From Vibrio sp. S9_S30 (GTDB taxonomy: Bacteria > Pseudomonadota > Gammaproteobacteria > Enterobacterales > Vibrionaceae), in NCBI RefSeq assembly GCF_014694455.1, contig NZ_JAAUWT010000011.1:143814-207813 (forward strand): a stretch of DNA of 64,000 nucleotides, written 5' to 3'. The position numbers and the translations under genes are program-made. This document shows, in pieces, positions 17,865 to 27,303 of the stretch; within the stretch, counting starts at the first letter, position 1, and every line of letters begins with the position of its first letter. The notes beneath the pieces are model-generated. The model had not been told where the DNA came from and did not search any database. It saw only the letters and a list, made by a program, of their open reading frames with translations.

Positions 17865-18305
17865 TCAGAAAGTCATTTGGTAATATTGCAGTTCAAGTAG
17901 CCTATCTCTAAGTAGCTTGGCTTTGAACTGTCCTCGGTCAATTGCAGAGGCTGAACCAAAATTATCTTTTGACCACACCTCTTCTATGAAAGCGAATTGA
18001 GAATGCAGAAAGCTTTCCCATGCGGTATGTGATGCTTTAAATGCGTCTCTTTCTTTCTCCGTCAACTTCTTGGCAATATCGACGTACGTGCTTTTGATCT
18101 CATCTGAAAGAAACTCGTGATATTCGGTATATGCCAAAAGTGTCGAGCGGTACCCTGTCGCATTGGTTATTTTATTGAGGTAAACGGCGGAATTAGACGC
18201 TAACTCAGCCGCCTTGTTTGTATTGTCGGGGTTATCTAAAGCCCATGTACAGAACGAAAAAAAGAGTGCGGATCCGAATAGGGTTGTTTTAAACATTTTT
18301 ACCAT
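17865..18305 (-). CDS. Periplasmic LprI/DUF1311-like protein, probable immunity partner of the lysozyme effector
   Basis: The 146-residue protein has a signal peptide (FKTTLFGSALFFSFCTWA-LDN). The C-terminal half carries the pattern AW..F...QF.F......GSA......Q..AKLLRDRLLEL, similar to the lysozyme-inhibitor LprI N-terminal (DUF1311) family, but without the cysteines common there. The start may be the ATG at 18305, overlapping the lysozyme gene end, or the one at 18296. Tight coupling to a GH24 lysozyme gene and periplasmic targeting make it a likely immunity protein against that enzyme. The family match was made by eye and is moderate. Confidence 0.65.
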   Translation of the reverse strand: MVKMFKTTLFGSALFFSFCTWALDNPDNTNKAAELASNSAVYLNKITNATGYRSTLLAYTEYHEFLSDEIKSTYVDIAKKLTEKERDAFKASHTAWESFLHSQFAFIEEVWSKDNFGSASAIDRGQFKAKLLRDRLLELQYYQMTF

Positions 18306-19084
18306 CTTTTATATAATCCATTTTCGAAAATATTCCATTCGGAATTTCTCCGGTTCTTCAATCCTCTCATTACTTTTCCCTGAGATTTGTTCCATGCTTT
18401 CCATGCTAACTCTAAACTTTTATATGGTGTTTTTGCTGATGGGTCGTTAATCAGCTTCAGCACTGATGAGTTCCTAAATCCCCCTATACCAGTATTAAAA
18501 GTAAAAATGACTAAGGCATCGAATTCATTTTGTGATAAAGCGACTTTAACCGCAGAATTAACCGCATTTACAAAAGGTTTTAAGTCTTGATTCAATAATT
18601 TTTCAGCGGATGACTTGGTTATTCCATTCTTATACGTATCCCACTCTGCTTTGCTGATCAAGTGACCATAACCGATTGTGGCACCTTTTACCCATTGTGT
18701 TATTTTTTTGCCTGTTTGGTCATCATACGTTTCTGTTGCAAGCTCTTCTATTCCTTTTAGTAAGGTTACTGCTTTTTGGCTTAATATATGAGTTTTCTTT
18801 ATTGCTGGTGGCGTATTAATAATACAAACGTTTGATTTACTTAACAGTGCTTTTATTGTTCTTCCTTTTGGATCTATCCTTGCGTCAGGTGCGCTCATCT
18901 TCACAACTTTTGACTGAAATAACCTTATCTTTTCAATTGTTTTGTTTCCTATTTTCCCATCAAGACTCAGAGCTTGAGTAGAAGATAACTGGGCGACATG
19001 GTTTAAAAGTACTTGAATTAACTCTACGTCTTTTTGTTTATTGACACCATTTTTTCCAACTGATTGGCTGATATATTTACTCAT
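18299..19084 (-). CDS. GH24 (T4-type) lysozyme with N-terminal peptidoglycan-binding domain, probable T6SS effector
   Basis: The 261-residue protein has no signal peptide. Residues about 5-85 form a peptidoglycan-binding domain (SVGKNGVNKQKDVELIQVLL, LDGKIGNKTIEKIRLFQ). Residues about 105-255 are a GH24 muramidase in which the T4 lysozyme catalytic positions are all present: Glu113 in GIEELATETY, Asp122 in YDD and Thr136 in ATIGYGH. It would cleave the glycan backbone of peptidoglycan. The lack of a signal peptide or neighbouring phage genes, together with a downstream periplasmic inhibitor-like gene, points to a type VI secretion effector rather than a prophage endolysin. A CGGAG site precedes the ATG. 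Confidence 0.85.
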   Translation of the reverse strand: MSKYISQSVGKNGVNKQKDVELIQVLLNHVAQLSSTQALSLDGKIGNKTIEKIRLFQSKVVKMSAPDARIDPKGRTIKALLSKSNVCIINTPPAIKKTHILSQKAVTLLKGIEELATETYDDQTGKKITQWVKGATIGYGHLISKAEWDTYKNGITKSSAEKLLNQDLKPFVNAVNSAVKVALSQNEFDALVIFTFNTGIGGFRNSSVLKLINDPSAKTPYKSLELAWKAWNKSQGKVMRGLKNRRNSEWNIFENGLYKRW

Positions 19085-19232
19085 AACAACTCCGTTAAAT
19101 AAAATGAATGAAATTTACCTCTTGATAAAGAATCTATCTACCAAAGTTAAGAGTTATACAGTCGATGTCTAAGTTTTATATTATTGATTTTATTGTTTTT
19201 TACATGACCGTTAGTGGTTTTCGATGTTGAAA

Positions 19233-19258
19233 AATGCCAGCATCACAGTGCTGGCATT
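19233..19258. repeat. Hairpin, copy 2 of an identical pair
   Basis: This is the same arm and loop sequence as 17783-17808, in the same orientation, about 150 bp upstream of the lysozyme start. As it lies at the 5' side of the minus-strand unit and no gene ends here, it may be a remnant of duplication or insertion of the two-gene cassette. Confidence 0.8.
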
Positions 19259-19824
19259 GTTTCCTTAATCGCTGGTTTTGATTGTCCTCATGTTCTTTTC
19301 TATGTCGCTTTGTTTTCATTTTTCCCCAATCTCGCTATCGGGCTCATATTTAGTGATCCCCCGACCTTCATCATCGAATACCACGCAGGATCCTTCTTGG
19401 GTTAAACACGCAGACTTCCGTTTCACTTTTGTGACAGTGATTCACGGGTGTTTTGGATGCGCAAATATAAACGTCTAAAAATAGGAACGGGTTAGAGATT
19501 TTCACTAAATTTGACAGGAAATCCTTCGATATATGAAACAGATCCCTAATCTAAATTGATATGATTCGCATTATTAACTGGATATCGGACTCTGATACTC
19601 CATGTTGATTATTTGGTACGGTTTCTAGATGCACTTCCTGATGTTTCCTTGAATTGAGCTTCAAGCTAGATGATTCCTCATGGCATATAGTTGCTCGATA
19701 TTGATTGTTAGTTGCTCAATGTGGTCGTTTGAGCACAAAAGTCACTTGAATAGGAAAAAGCGAGAACATATCGCAGTGTTTGGCAACGTTAGCGTTATAA
19801 CAAATTTAACTCTCTAGGCTTTAG
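19259..19824. other. Non-coding spacer before the EAL gene
   Basis: I see no supported gene here. Short plus-strand reading frames exist but have no ribosome site, no family resemblance and no matching codon use. The EAL gene promoter should lie in the 3' half of this spacer. Confidence 0.45.
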
Positions 19825-20634
19825 ATGAAGGTAACTTACAACACGGTAGACGACTCAGTCCAAGAACTGGTCAGGACGGACCTCAATGGATGGGCGTTCA
19901 TTAAATACGATGGGTTTGTTTTTAGAGGGGTATACCAACCCATATTTGACAGAGCGGGGTACATTGTCGCCTATGAAGGGCTCGCTCGAATAACCGATAT
20001 GAATGGGGCAGCCATCAGTCCAGAAGAATACCTAAGACCGATTCGACAAGATCACAAAAGCTTGCTGCTGTTTTTTCTCATTACAGGCAAGATCCACTTT
20101 ATCAATTTCTCTAAGTTTTTTTCCGATAACGTCTCCCTTTTCGTTAACGCTCCTCCTAGTGTGTTTAATACATTAGGGAACATATCTGGCGCTATCGAAC
20201 AATTATTGATACGCCTAAAAATATTGGGGATCCCACAAGAAAATGTGGTGTATGAAATTATGGAAGACAGCAATTCAGAAATGTCGTTAATGGCACAAGG
20301 TATTGAAAACTTAAAACAAGTCAATATCCGTGTCGCATTGGATGATTTTGGTTCAATGCACTGTGACATGGCTAGAGTGAAACGGCAACAAGTGGATATT
20401 GTGAAAATTGACAAAACGCTCATTCAAAATGCCGATGAAAACCGAGCTCAGCTTTTGGAAGTATTAGAATATTGTCGATCCAGAAACATCAAAACGGTGG
20501 CAGAAGGCATTGAAACAAAAGAACAAAAAGCAAGGATGATGGCATTAGGGGTAGATTACTTCCAAGGGTATCTTACTGGTCGGCCCATTTCCGCAAGAAC
20601 CATTAGCATTAGGATGGCACTTTCTATTTGCTGA
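19825..20634 (+). CDS. Stand-alone EAL-domain c-di-GMP phosphodiesterase
   Basis: The 269-residue cytoplasmic protein is a single EAL domain. The signature is YEGLAR (EGL instead of EAL, a common active variant). Other catalytic landmarks are present: FVNAPPS, YEIMED, LDDFGS, VDIVKIDKTLI, AEGIET and QGYLTGRP. The intact glutamate, DDFG, lysine and second glutamate suggest it hydrolyses c-di-GMP. No sensor domain is attached, and it stands alone between the lysozyme pair and suf. The ribosome site is weak. Confidence 0.9.
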   Translation: MKVTYNTVDDSVQELVRTDLNGWAFIKYDGFVFRGVYQPIFDRAGYIVAYEGLARITDMNGAAISPEEYLRPIRQDHKSLLLFFLITGKIHFINFSKFFSDNVSLFVNAPPSVFNTLGNISGAIEQLLIRLKILGIPQENVVYEIMEDSNSEMSLMAQGIENLKQVNIRVALDDFGSMHCDMARVKRQQVDIVKIDKTLIQNADENRAQLLEVLEYCRSRNIKTVAEGIETKEQKARMMALGVDYFQGYLTGRPISARTISIRMALSIC

Positions 20635-21092
20635 ACGGAATGCAATAACTCCAGCCAATGTTATTTGTGTTGAAAATGCTTTTCCAAGATGAAGGAAAAA
20701 GCGGGCTCTGTTTTGATTGCGCTACGACTGAAGGGGCAATGCCAGTGAGCCAAAACGGGAACAGAGGTGGTTGAGCTGATCGGTGAAGTGTCAGTGCTTT
20801 CTTAGAAGACAAAGCGATTCTCACCAAGCCGATTGACATCATCAATGGCCTTGCAAGTACGGTCAGCAAAGCTAAAGTGCGTCTTCAGTGACGGTTATAA
20901 ACGTTGCTTGTGATAAATGTCGCTTATGATAAACATTGCCTATAAAGGTCAACAGATCCTCATCAGAGCGATACAAGAAGTCGAAGCGTAACATGGTCTT
21001 TTTCACTGGATGATCGTCAATGTTTCGTTTCGTCTTCTGGTCGTAACCTATTATTTCTTATACTTATCCCCTTAACCCTTATTTGCGTAAGG
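20635..21092. other. Spacer between EAL gene and suf promoter
   Basis: No intact gene is visible. A plus-strand stretch around 20780-20890 reads as a short peptide ending KAKVRLQ after stop codons in the same frame. It could be gene debris, but I cannot assign it. Confidence 0.35.
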
Positions 21093-21120
21093 TTGACCTG
21101 CTAATGATAATCATTATCAT
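21093..21120 (+). promoter_or_regulatory. suf promoter with overlapping Fur box
   Basis: A -35-like TTGACC (21093-21098) and a -10-like TATCAT (21115-21120) are 16 bp apart. The palindrome AATGATAATCATTATCAT at 21103-21120 lies between them and closely matches the Fur consensus GATAATGATAATCATTATC. This would repress suf when iron is plentiful, as known for sufABCDSE in enterobacteria. Confidence 0.82.
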
Positions 21121-21152
21121 GTGCGCATCTTTACTACAATTAAGGTGTGGTT

Positions 21153-21539
21153 ATGGCATCTCCTTCCGAAGGAACCGTTCATACTGACGGAACTGAGTCG
21201 TTCTCAATTGAGGACGCTCAATGGCAAGGCATTACATTAACTCCCGCTGCGGCGAAACGTGTACAGCAGCTTTCAATGGATGGAAAGGCCATTCATTTGT
21301 CGGTGAAATCTTCGGGTTGCACAGGCTACGCGTACGTTCTCGATCAAATTGATGAACCTCAGGACGGTGACCTTTCTTTTGAATCTCATGGTGCAACACT
21401 CTTTGTTGCGCTGAATGCGATGCCATTTCTGGATGGCACTGAAGTGGACTACGTTCGCGAGGGGTTGAATCAGACCTTTACCTATAAAAATCCTAACGTC
21501 AAAGCCGAGTGTGGCTGTGGTGAGAGCTTTGGTATTTAG
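21153..21539 (+). CDS. sufA: SufA, A-type Fe-S carrier
   Basis: The 128-residue protein starts at the ATG at 21153, 7 bp after AAGG; GTG codons just upstream are less well placed. The three cluster-binding cysteines of A-type carriers are present, in KSSGCTGYAY and in the C-terminal AECGCGESF. It accepts Fe-S clusters from the SufBCD scaffold and passes them to apo-proteins. It is the first gene of a complete suf operon behind a Fur-box promoter. Confidence 0.93.
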   Translation: MASPSEGTVHTDGTESFSIEDAQWQGITLTPAAAKRVQQLSMDGKAIHLSVKSSGCTGYAYVLDQIDEPQDGDLSFESHGATLFVALNAMPFLDGTEVDYVREGLNQTFTYKNPNVKAECGCGESFGI

Positions 21540-21542
21540 CAA

Positions 21543-23009
21543 ATGACGGCAATTGAAATTCAGCCTGAAGTCCAAAAGGCAATGAATAAGGAAGGATACA
21601 AAGAAGGGTTTTATACTCAGCTTGAAAACGACACCTTAGAAAAAGGCATTAATGAGGAAGTGGTTCGTGCCATTTCAGCCAAAAGGAATGAACCAGAGTG
21701 GATGTTAGCGTTCCGTTTGGAAGCCTATCGGCTTTGGAAAGAGATGGAAGAGCCGCATTGGCTGAAAGCGGAATACCCCTCTTTGGATTACCAAAACTAC
21801 AGCTATTACTCTGCACCGAGCTGTGGCAAGTGTGAAGGAAGCGATCTTGAATCCGACGGTTCAAACGAATTTCTGACCAAAGAAGTCGAAGAGGCGTTTG
21901 ACCAGTTAGGCGTGCCCGTTCGTGAAGGCTCCGAAGTGGCGGTGGATGCCATTTTCGATTCCGTTTCGGTCACCACAACGTACCGTGATGAGCTGAAAGA
22001 GCAGGGCATTATTTTCTGTTCATTCAGTGAAGCGATTCACGACTACCCAGAATTGGTTCGCCAGTATTTAGGCACGGTTGTCCCACCCAAAGATAACTTT
22101 TTTGCGGCGTTGAATGCCGCCGTCGCGTCTGATGGATCGTTTGTTTACATCCCGCCAGGGGTGCGTTGCCCGCGTGAGCTATCGACGTACTTTAGAATCA
22201 ACCAAGCGAAGACCGGCCAGTTCGAGCGCACCATCCTAGTGGCGGATGAAGGCGCGTACGTGAGCTACATCGAAGGGTGTTCTGCGCCTGTGCGTGATAC
22301 CTACCAGCTGCATGCAGCGGTGGTCGAAGTCATCATTCACAAAGACGCCGAAGTGAAATACTCCACAGTACAAAACTGGTTCTCTGGGGTGGAAGGTTCC
22401 AAAGGCGGGATCTTGAACTTCGTGACCAAGCGAGCGGTGTGCGAAGGCGCAAACAGTAAAATGTCTTGGACGCAGTCGGAAACAGGGTCTGCGATCACTT
22501 GGAAATACCCAAGCGTTATTCTGAAAGGGGACAACTCTGTTGGTGAGTTTTTCTCGGTGGCCTTAACCAATGGCGACCAAAAAGCCGATACGGGCACCAA
22601 GATGATCCACATTGGTAAGAACACCAAGTCGACCATCATTTCTAAAGGCATTTCAGCAGGTAAAAGTGAAAACAGTTACCGCGGTTTGGTGAAAGTATTG
22701 CCAAGTGCGGAAGGGGCTCGAAACTTTACCCAGTGTGATTCCATGTTGATTGGTGCCGATTGTGGCGCACATACGTTCCCTTACGTTGAAGTGAAAAATT
22801 CGACCGCACAGGTTGAGCATGAAGCAACGACATCTCGAATCGGTGAAGATCAGCTTTTTTATTGTGTGCAGCGAGGCATCAGTGAAGATGACGCCATTTC
22901 AATGATCGTAAACGGATTCTGTAAAGACGTCTTCTCAGAGCTGCCACTCGAATTTGCGATTGAAGCGCAAAAACTCCTTTCCATCAGTTTAGAACACAGC
23001 GTGGGCTAA
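21543..23009 (+). CDS. sufB: SufB, Fe-S cluster scaffold subunit
   Basis: The 488-residue protein is full length and strongly conserved in type, for example [35 protein letters not shown] and [21 protein letters not shown]. The last segment holds the conserved cysteine region used for cluster assembly. With SufC and SufD it forms the SufBC2D scaffold in the cytoplasm. The gene starts 3 bp after the sufA stop, so translation is tightly coupled. Confidence 0.97.
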   Translation: MTAIEIQPEVQKAMNKEGYKEGFYTQLENDTLEKGINEEVVRAISAKRNEPEWMLAFRLEAYRLWKEMEEPHWLKAEYPSLDYQNYSYYSAPSCGKCEGSDLESDGSNEFLTKEVEEAFDQLGVPVREGSEVAVDAIFDSVSVTTTYRDELKEQGIIFCSFSEAIHDYPELVRQYLGTVVPPKDNFFAALNAAVASDGSFVYIPPGVRCPRELSTYFRINQAKTGQFERTILVADEGAYVSYIEGCSAPVRDTYQLHAAVVEVIIHKDAEVKYSTVQNWFSGVEGSKGGILNFVTKRAVCEGANSKMSWTQSETGSAITWKYPSVILKGDNSVGEFFSVALTNGDQKADTGTKMIHIGKNTKSTIISKGISAGKSENSYRGLVKVLPSAEGARNFTQCDSMLIGADCGAHTFPYVEVKNSTAQVEHEATTSRIGEDQLFYCVQRGISEDDAISMIVNGFCKDVFSELPLEFAIEAQKLLSISLEHSVG

Positions 23010-23015
23010 CCCAGT

Positions 23016-23762
23016 ATGTTAGAAATTAAAAATTTAAAAGCCAGTGTTGAGGAGAATCAGATCCTTAACGGCATTAACCTCTCCATCAAACCGGGCGAAG
23101 TACACGCCATTATGGGTCCTAACGGTTCAGGCAAAAGTACCTTGTCTTCGACGCTGGCAGGAAAAGACGATTACGAAATCACGGATGGCGAAATCCTGTT
23201 CAAAGGCAAAGATCTCGCGGAGCTCGATCCCGATGAGCGTGCCGGTGAAGGTGTCTTTCTAGCGTTCCAATACCCTGTAGAAATTCCGGGTGTGAGCAAC
23301 AAGTTGTTCCTAAAAACGGCACTGAACGGCATTCGTGAATACCGTGGTGAACCTGAATTGGATCGCTTCGATTTTGAAGACTTGCTCGAAGAAAAAGCCG
23401 CATTACTGAAAATGCCGGTTGATCTGCTTAACCGTTCTGTCAACGAAGGGTTTTCTGGCGGCGAGAAAAAACGCAACGACATCCTACAAATGGCGGTGTT
23501 AGAGCCACAGCTTTGCATTCTTGATGAGACGGATTCGGGTCTGGATATTGATGCCCTTAAAGCGGTGTCGGATGGCGTAAATGCCCTACGTGATGGCAAC
23601 CGTTCTTTCATTGTGGTGACCCACTATCAGCGTATTTTGGATTACATCAAACCTGACTTTGTCCATGTTTTGTACAAAGGCAAAATTGTGAAATCTGGCG
23701 ATCACACCTTGGCGAAAGAGTTAGAGGACAAAGGTTATGGTTGGATTATCGGAGAAGAGTAG
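23016..23762 (+). CDS. sufC: SufC, ABC-type ATPase of the Suf scaffold
   Basis: The 248-residue ATPase has Walker [10 protein letters not shown], the Suf-type signature [14 protein letters not shown] and Walker [16 protein letters not shown], followed by the switch histidine in VVTHYQR. It is a soluble ATPase that drives conformational change in SufBC2D rather than a transporter. It lies 6 bp downstream of sufB. Confidence 0.97.
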   Translation: MLEIKNLKASVEENQILNGINLSIKPGEVHAIMGPNGSGKSTLSSTLAGKDDYEITDGEILFKGKDLAELDPDERAGEGVFLAFQYPVEIPGVSNKLFLKTALNGIREYRGEPELDRFDFEDLLEEKAALLKMPVDLLNRSVNEGFSGGEKKRNDILQMAVLEPQLCILDETDSGLDIDALKAVSDGVNALRDGNRSFIVVTHYQRILDYIKPDFVHVLYKGKIVKSGDHTLAKELEDKGYGWIIGEE

Positions 23763-23766
23763 AGAT

Positions 23767-24996
23767 ATGGCGTTAACGCGTCTTCGCGCTCTTGCGGGTC
23801 AGTCTTGTTGGCAAGAAAATAGCTGGCAGTCTTTGGCGCTTTGGGGGATCCCGAACGCCAAGCATGAAGACTGGAAGTACACACCTTTGGATGACTTCCT
23901 AGCGTTATCGCACCGCGCGCCAGCACAAAGCAGCATTGACAGCCTTTCATTTGAAAGCATCAGTATGAGTTTTGATTGCTACCGTTTGGTGTTCTTCGAT
24001 GGACAGTTGGTATCGGAAGTGTCTGACGACATCCCGAATACCGTGATAAAAGCGATCAACGAACTGGATGACTCGGCGCAGCACCTACTTTCAAGCAACA
24101 TCAATCAAGAAGCCTTCTCAGCCCTGACGGACGCAACGGCCACCGCCGGAATTTATGTTCAAGTGGGCAACGATACTCAGCTTGATAAACCGATTTATCT
24201 GTTTCACCTGAACTCGGGCGGTGAAGGCGAGCTGTGCAGCTACCGACACCACATCGAGATTAGCCGATTAGCGGAATGCCATGTGTACGAACACCACGTG
24301 TCTCTGAAGCAAGGTGGCGGCGTGACGTGTTCAAGGCTGACGGCGAATGTCAGTGATGGCGCAAACTTCAAGCACATTAAGGTAATTGAAGAAAGTGCCG
24401 AGCAGCATCACTTTGGTCACAACGACATCACCTTGTATCGCGACAGCCGTGCGACGAGCCATACTTTTTTGCTGGAAGGTAAATTGGTTAGGCATCACAC
24501 CAGTGGCCTCTTGAAAGGGCAAGGCGGTGAAGTGGAAATGAACAGTTTAACCTTGCCGAAAGCGGATCAGGTGTTGGACACCAGAACGTATCTTCGCCAC
24601 CAAGCAGCGCATTGCAATAGCCATCAAACCCATAAAGTGATTGGTAAAGACAACGGTGTTGGCGTCTTTAACGGCATGATTTATGTCGATAAAGGCGCCA
24701 TTAAAACCGACGGTCAGATGGACAATCACAATCTGCTTCTAAGTGAAAAAGCGCAGATCAACAGCAAGCCACAGCTCGAAATCTACGCCGATGACGTGAA
24801 ATGCAGCCACGGTGCCACCACGGGGCAAATCGACCAGAGCCAAGTGTTTTACCTTCAGGCTCGCGGCATTCCTAAAGCCAAAGCAGAGAAAATGATCACC
24901 TTTGCCTTTGCAGGTGAATTGACCGATGCCATTGAAAATGAAAACGTTCGCAAACACATCATTCGTCGTATTGAGCAAAAATTGGATCGGTCATGA
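23767..24996 (+). CDS. sufD: SufD, Fe-S scaffold subunit
   Basis: The ATG at 23767 gives a 409-residue protein starting MALTRLRAL; an in-frame ATG at 23737 inside sufC is possible but would add a non-conserved tail. The protein has the SufB/D beta-helix domain (residues about 130-380), the conserved C-terminal DDVKCSHGATTGQID with the assembly histidine, and FYLQARGIPKAKAEKMI. It pairs with SufB and is needed for iron entry. Its stop overlaps the sufS start. Confidence 0.95.
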   Translation: MALTRLRALAGQSCWQENSWQSLALWGIPNAKHEDWKYTPLDDFLALSHRAPAQSSIDSLSFESISMSFDCYRLVFFDGQLVSEVSDDIPNTVIKAINELDDSAQHLLSSNINQEAFSALTDATATAGIYVQVGNDTQLDKPIYLFHLNSGGEGELCSYRHHIEISRLAECHVYEHHVSLKQGGGVTCSRLTANVSDGANFKHIKVIEESAEQHHFGHNDITLYRDSRATSHTFLLEGKLVRHHTSGLLKGQGGEVEMNSLTLPKADQVLDTRTYLRHQAAHCNSHQTHKVIGKDNGVGVFNGMIYVDKGAIKTDGQMDNHNLLLSEKAQINSKPQLEIYADDVKCSHGATTGQIDQSQVFYLQARGIPKAKAEKMITFAFAGELTDAIENENVRKHIIRRIEQKLDRS

Positions 24997-26240
24997 GCAC
25001 GGAATTCACCCAAGATACCAGCCCATGGCGCAAAGACTTCCCAACGCTGGAACAGAACATCGACGGCAAACCGTTGGTGTATCTTGATTCGGCAGCCAGT
25101 GCCCAAACGCCCAACCAAGTGATTGACCGAATGTCTCGATTCTATCGGGACGAATATGCGTCGGTTCATCGCGGGGTGCACCAACTCAGCGCCAATGCCA
25201 CAGATAATATGGAACAGGCTCGCGACAAAGCTCGTGCTTTTCTTGGTGCGCAATCTCGTGATGAAATCGTGTTCACTAAAGGCACAACGGAAGCCATTAA
25301 TTTGGTGGCCAACGGCTTTTTGAAACCGCTATTGCGCCGCAAGGGTACGCAGCCGAGTGAGATTGTGATTTCTAACTTGGAGCATCACGCCAACATCGTG
25401 CCTTGGCAAATGTTGGCAGAGCAGTTCAATTTAACCGTGAAGGTTTGGGAAGCCAATGAACGCGGAGAGCTCGACATCGCGGCATTGGAGTCGCTGCTGA
25501 CGGAAGACACTGTGCTGGTGGCCGTGGCACACATCTCGAATGTACTCGGTTCGAGAACGCCCATTGAAGCCGTCACGACGTTGGCGCACAAAAACGGCAT
25601 TCCGGTGTTACTAGATGGCGCACAAGCCGTCATGCATGAAGCCGTGAACGTCGAAGCATTGGGCTGTGACTTCTACGTTTTCTCTGCCCATAAGCTTTAC
25701 GGCCCGACTGGCGTTGGTGTTCTGTACGGCAAGAAGACGTTGTTGGATGCGATGGAGCCGTGGGAAGGGGGCGGCGCGATGATCGACAAGGTCTGCCTTC
25801 CATCGGGGACGACGTTCAATCAAGCCCCTTGGAAATTGGAAGCGGGTACGCCGAACATTGCCGGCATTCTGGGGTTAGGTGAAGCCATTGATTATGTTCA
25901 AGAGGCGGGGTTGGATGCCATTGCCAAGCATGAAAACGAATTAATGGATTACGCATTAACGCAATTGGCAAGCGTTGAAAACATTCAAATTTACGGTAAC
26001 CCGAGCCATCGTGCAGGGGTGATTCCGTTCAATTTAGGCCATCATCATGCTTACGATGTGGGGACGTTTTTAGACCGATATGGCATCGCCATTCGCACGG
26101 GTCATCATTGCGCCATGCCCCTTCTCGCGTCAATGAATCTATCTGCGGTATGCCGTGCATCCATTGCCATGTATACAACACGCGACGATATTGATGCCCT
26201 CATAGCTGGGCTTAAACGAATCCATCTTTTGTTAGGATAA
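24993..26240 (+). CDS. sufS: SufS, cysteine desulfurase
   Basis: The 415-residue PLP enzyme of group II desulfurases has the PLP lysine in FSAHKLYGPTG, the histidine in SNLEHHANIVPW, and the catalytic cysteine in IRTGHHCAMPLL. It removes sulfur from cysteine to form a persulfide that is passed to SufE. Its ATG overlaps the sufD stop by 4 bp. Confidence 0.96.
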   Translation: MSTEFTQDTSPWRKDFPTLEQNIDGKPLVYLDSAASAQTPNQVIDRMSRFYRDEYASVHRGVHQLSANATDNMEQARDKARAFLGAQSRDEIVFTKGTTEAINLVANGFLKPLLRRKGTQPSEIVISNLEHHANIVPWQMLAEQFNLTVKVWEANERGELDIAALESLLTEDTVLVAVAHISNVLGSRTPIEAVTTLAHKNGIPVLLDGAQAVMHEAVNVEALGCDFYVFSAHKLYGPTGVGVLYGKKTLLDAMEPWEGGGAMIDKVCLPSGTTFNQAPWKLEAGTPNIAGILGLGEAIDYVQEAGLDAIAKHENELMDYALTQLASVENIQIYGNPSHRAGVIPFNLGHHHAYDVGTFLDRYGIAIRTGHHCAMPLLASMNLSAVCRASIAMYTTRDDIDALIAGLKRIHLLLG

Positions 26241-26243
26241 AAC

Positions 26244-26648
26244 ATGACGCCAGAAAAGCTCGTGAAGAACTTTCACCGTTGTCAGGATTGGGAAGAGCGC
26301 TACCTGTACATTATTGAACTGGGGGATCGCCTGAACACCCTATCGGACGACAAACGCACAGACGACTATGTGATTAAAGGGTGCCAAAGCCAAGTTTGGC
26401 TCGATCAAGTGCAAGACGAAAAGGGCGCGTTCCATTTTTTTGGCGACAGCGACGCCGCCATCGTGAAAGGGCTCATCGCCGTAACGGTGATTGCGTTTGA
26501 AGGCAAAACATCGAAGGAAATTTTAGACTTCGATATCAACCAATGGTTTGAGGCGCTTGAACTGCACAAGCACATCACACCCACCCGTTCTCAAGGGTTG
26601 TCTGCCATGGTTGCCAGCATCCAAAAAACCGCTGAAATGTATTCTTAA
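26244..26648 (+). CDS. sufE: SufE, sulfur acceptor
   Basis: The 134-residue protein has the SufE/NifU-like fold landmarks KNFHRCQDWEERYLYIIELG and the active-site cysteine in VIKGCQSQVWL. It takes persulfide sulfur from SufS and hands it to SufB. It begins 3 bp after sufS and closes the operon in the classic ABCDSE order. Confidence 0.95.
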   Translation: MTPEKLVKNFHRCQDWEERYLYIIELGDRLNTLSDDKRTDDYVIKGCQSQVWLDQVQDEKGAFHFFGDSDAAIVKGLIAVTVIAFEGKTSKEILDFDINQWFEALELHKHITPTRSQGLSAMVASIQKTAEMYS

Positions 26649-26679
26649 CCCCCTCGGTCTTATTCCCAAATAATATAGC

Positions 26680-26712
26680 CATTACCTGCTCCAAATCTCG
26701 GGGCGGGTAATG
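26680..26712 (+). terminator. Possible terminator of the suf operon
   Basis: Arms CATTACC/GGTAATG with a 19-base loop lie 31 bp after sufE. The downstream sequence is only weakly T-rich (CCTTATCTT), so this is a weak call; read-through to msrB is possible. Confidence 0.35.
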
Positions 26713-26845
26713 CCTTATCTTGGTCAGCAGACCCTAACCCTAGTTCTCTCATTTGTTCTCGTTCATAGTGCGAGTGCGTTATGATCGTATTCCTTTCATA
26801 TGGGCTATAACAAAACAAACAGAGCTCCGACACGAGGTATCCAAC

Positions 26846-27289
26846 ATGTTGAATTGGCAAAGTGTGATTGAATATGCAAACAACGGCAATCTGAAACCAG
26901 ACAGAGTGATCCACAAACCGGAATCGGAATGGAAAGCGCAGCTGACGGCTGAAGAGTTTCGGATCACTCGGCAAAAAGGCACCGAAAGGGCATTCAGCAG
27001 TGAATCGTGCAGTTTGTTTGAGCCTGGGATATACCATTGCGTGTGCTGCGATACCGCGCTATTTGATGGCAGCGTGAAGTTTGAATCGGGTTCTGGCTGG
27101 CCATCGTTTACTCAGCCAATCAAAGCCAACGCCATTGCTTATCATATGGATGAAACTCATGGTATGCGCCGCATTGAAACCACCTGCAATGCCTGTGATG
27201 CGCATTTGGGGCATGTGTTCCCTGATGGTCCGCCTCCCAGTGGGCTGCGTTATTGCATGAACGCCGTCGCGTTAAAGAAAGCGGAATAA
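26846..27289 (+). CDS. msrB: Peptide methionine (R)-S-oxide reductase
   Basis: The ATG at 26846 has GAGG 8 bp upstream and gives a 147-residue protein. Zinc-binding pairs CVCC and CNAC are present, and the catalytic cysteine is in RYCMNAVAL. GSGWPSF and HLGHVFPDGP are MsrB hallmarks. It repairs the R form of oxidised methionine. A start in frame 93 bp upstream has no ribosome site. It forms a pair with msrA 14 bp downstream. Confidence 0.94.
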   Translation: MLNWQSVIEYANNGNLKPDRVIHKPESEWKAQLTAEEFRITRQKGTERAFSSESCSLFEPGIYHCVCCDTALFDGSVKFESGSGWPSFTQPIKANAIAYHMDETHGMRRIETTCNACDAHLGHVFPDGPPPSGLRYCMNAVALKKAE

Positions 27290-27303
27290 GAGAGGTAACT
27301 ACT

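Noticed and set aside
18299..19084. Prophage endolysin
   Set aside because: No holin, spanin or other phage genes are nearby, and the linked gene encodes a periplasmic inhibitor-like protein.
19214..19478. Short overlapping reading frames in the spacer before the EAL gene
   Set aside because: They overlap the hairpin repeat, have no ribosome site and share no recognisable motif.
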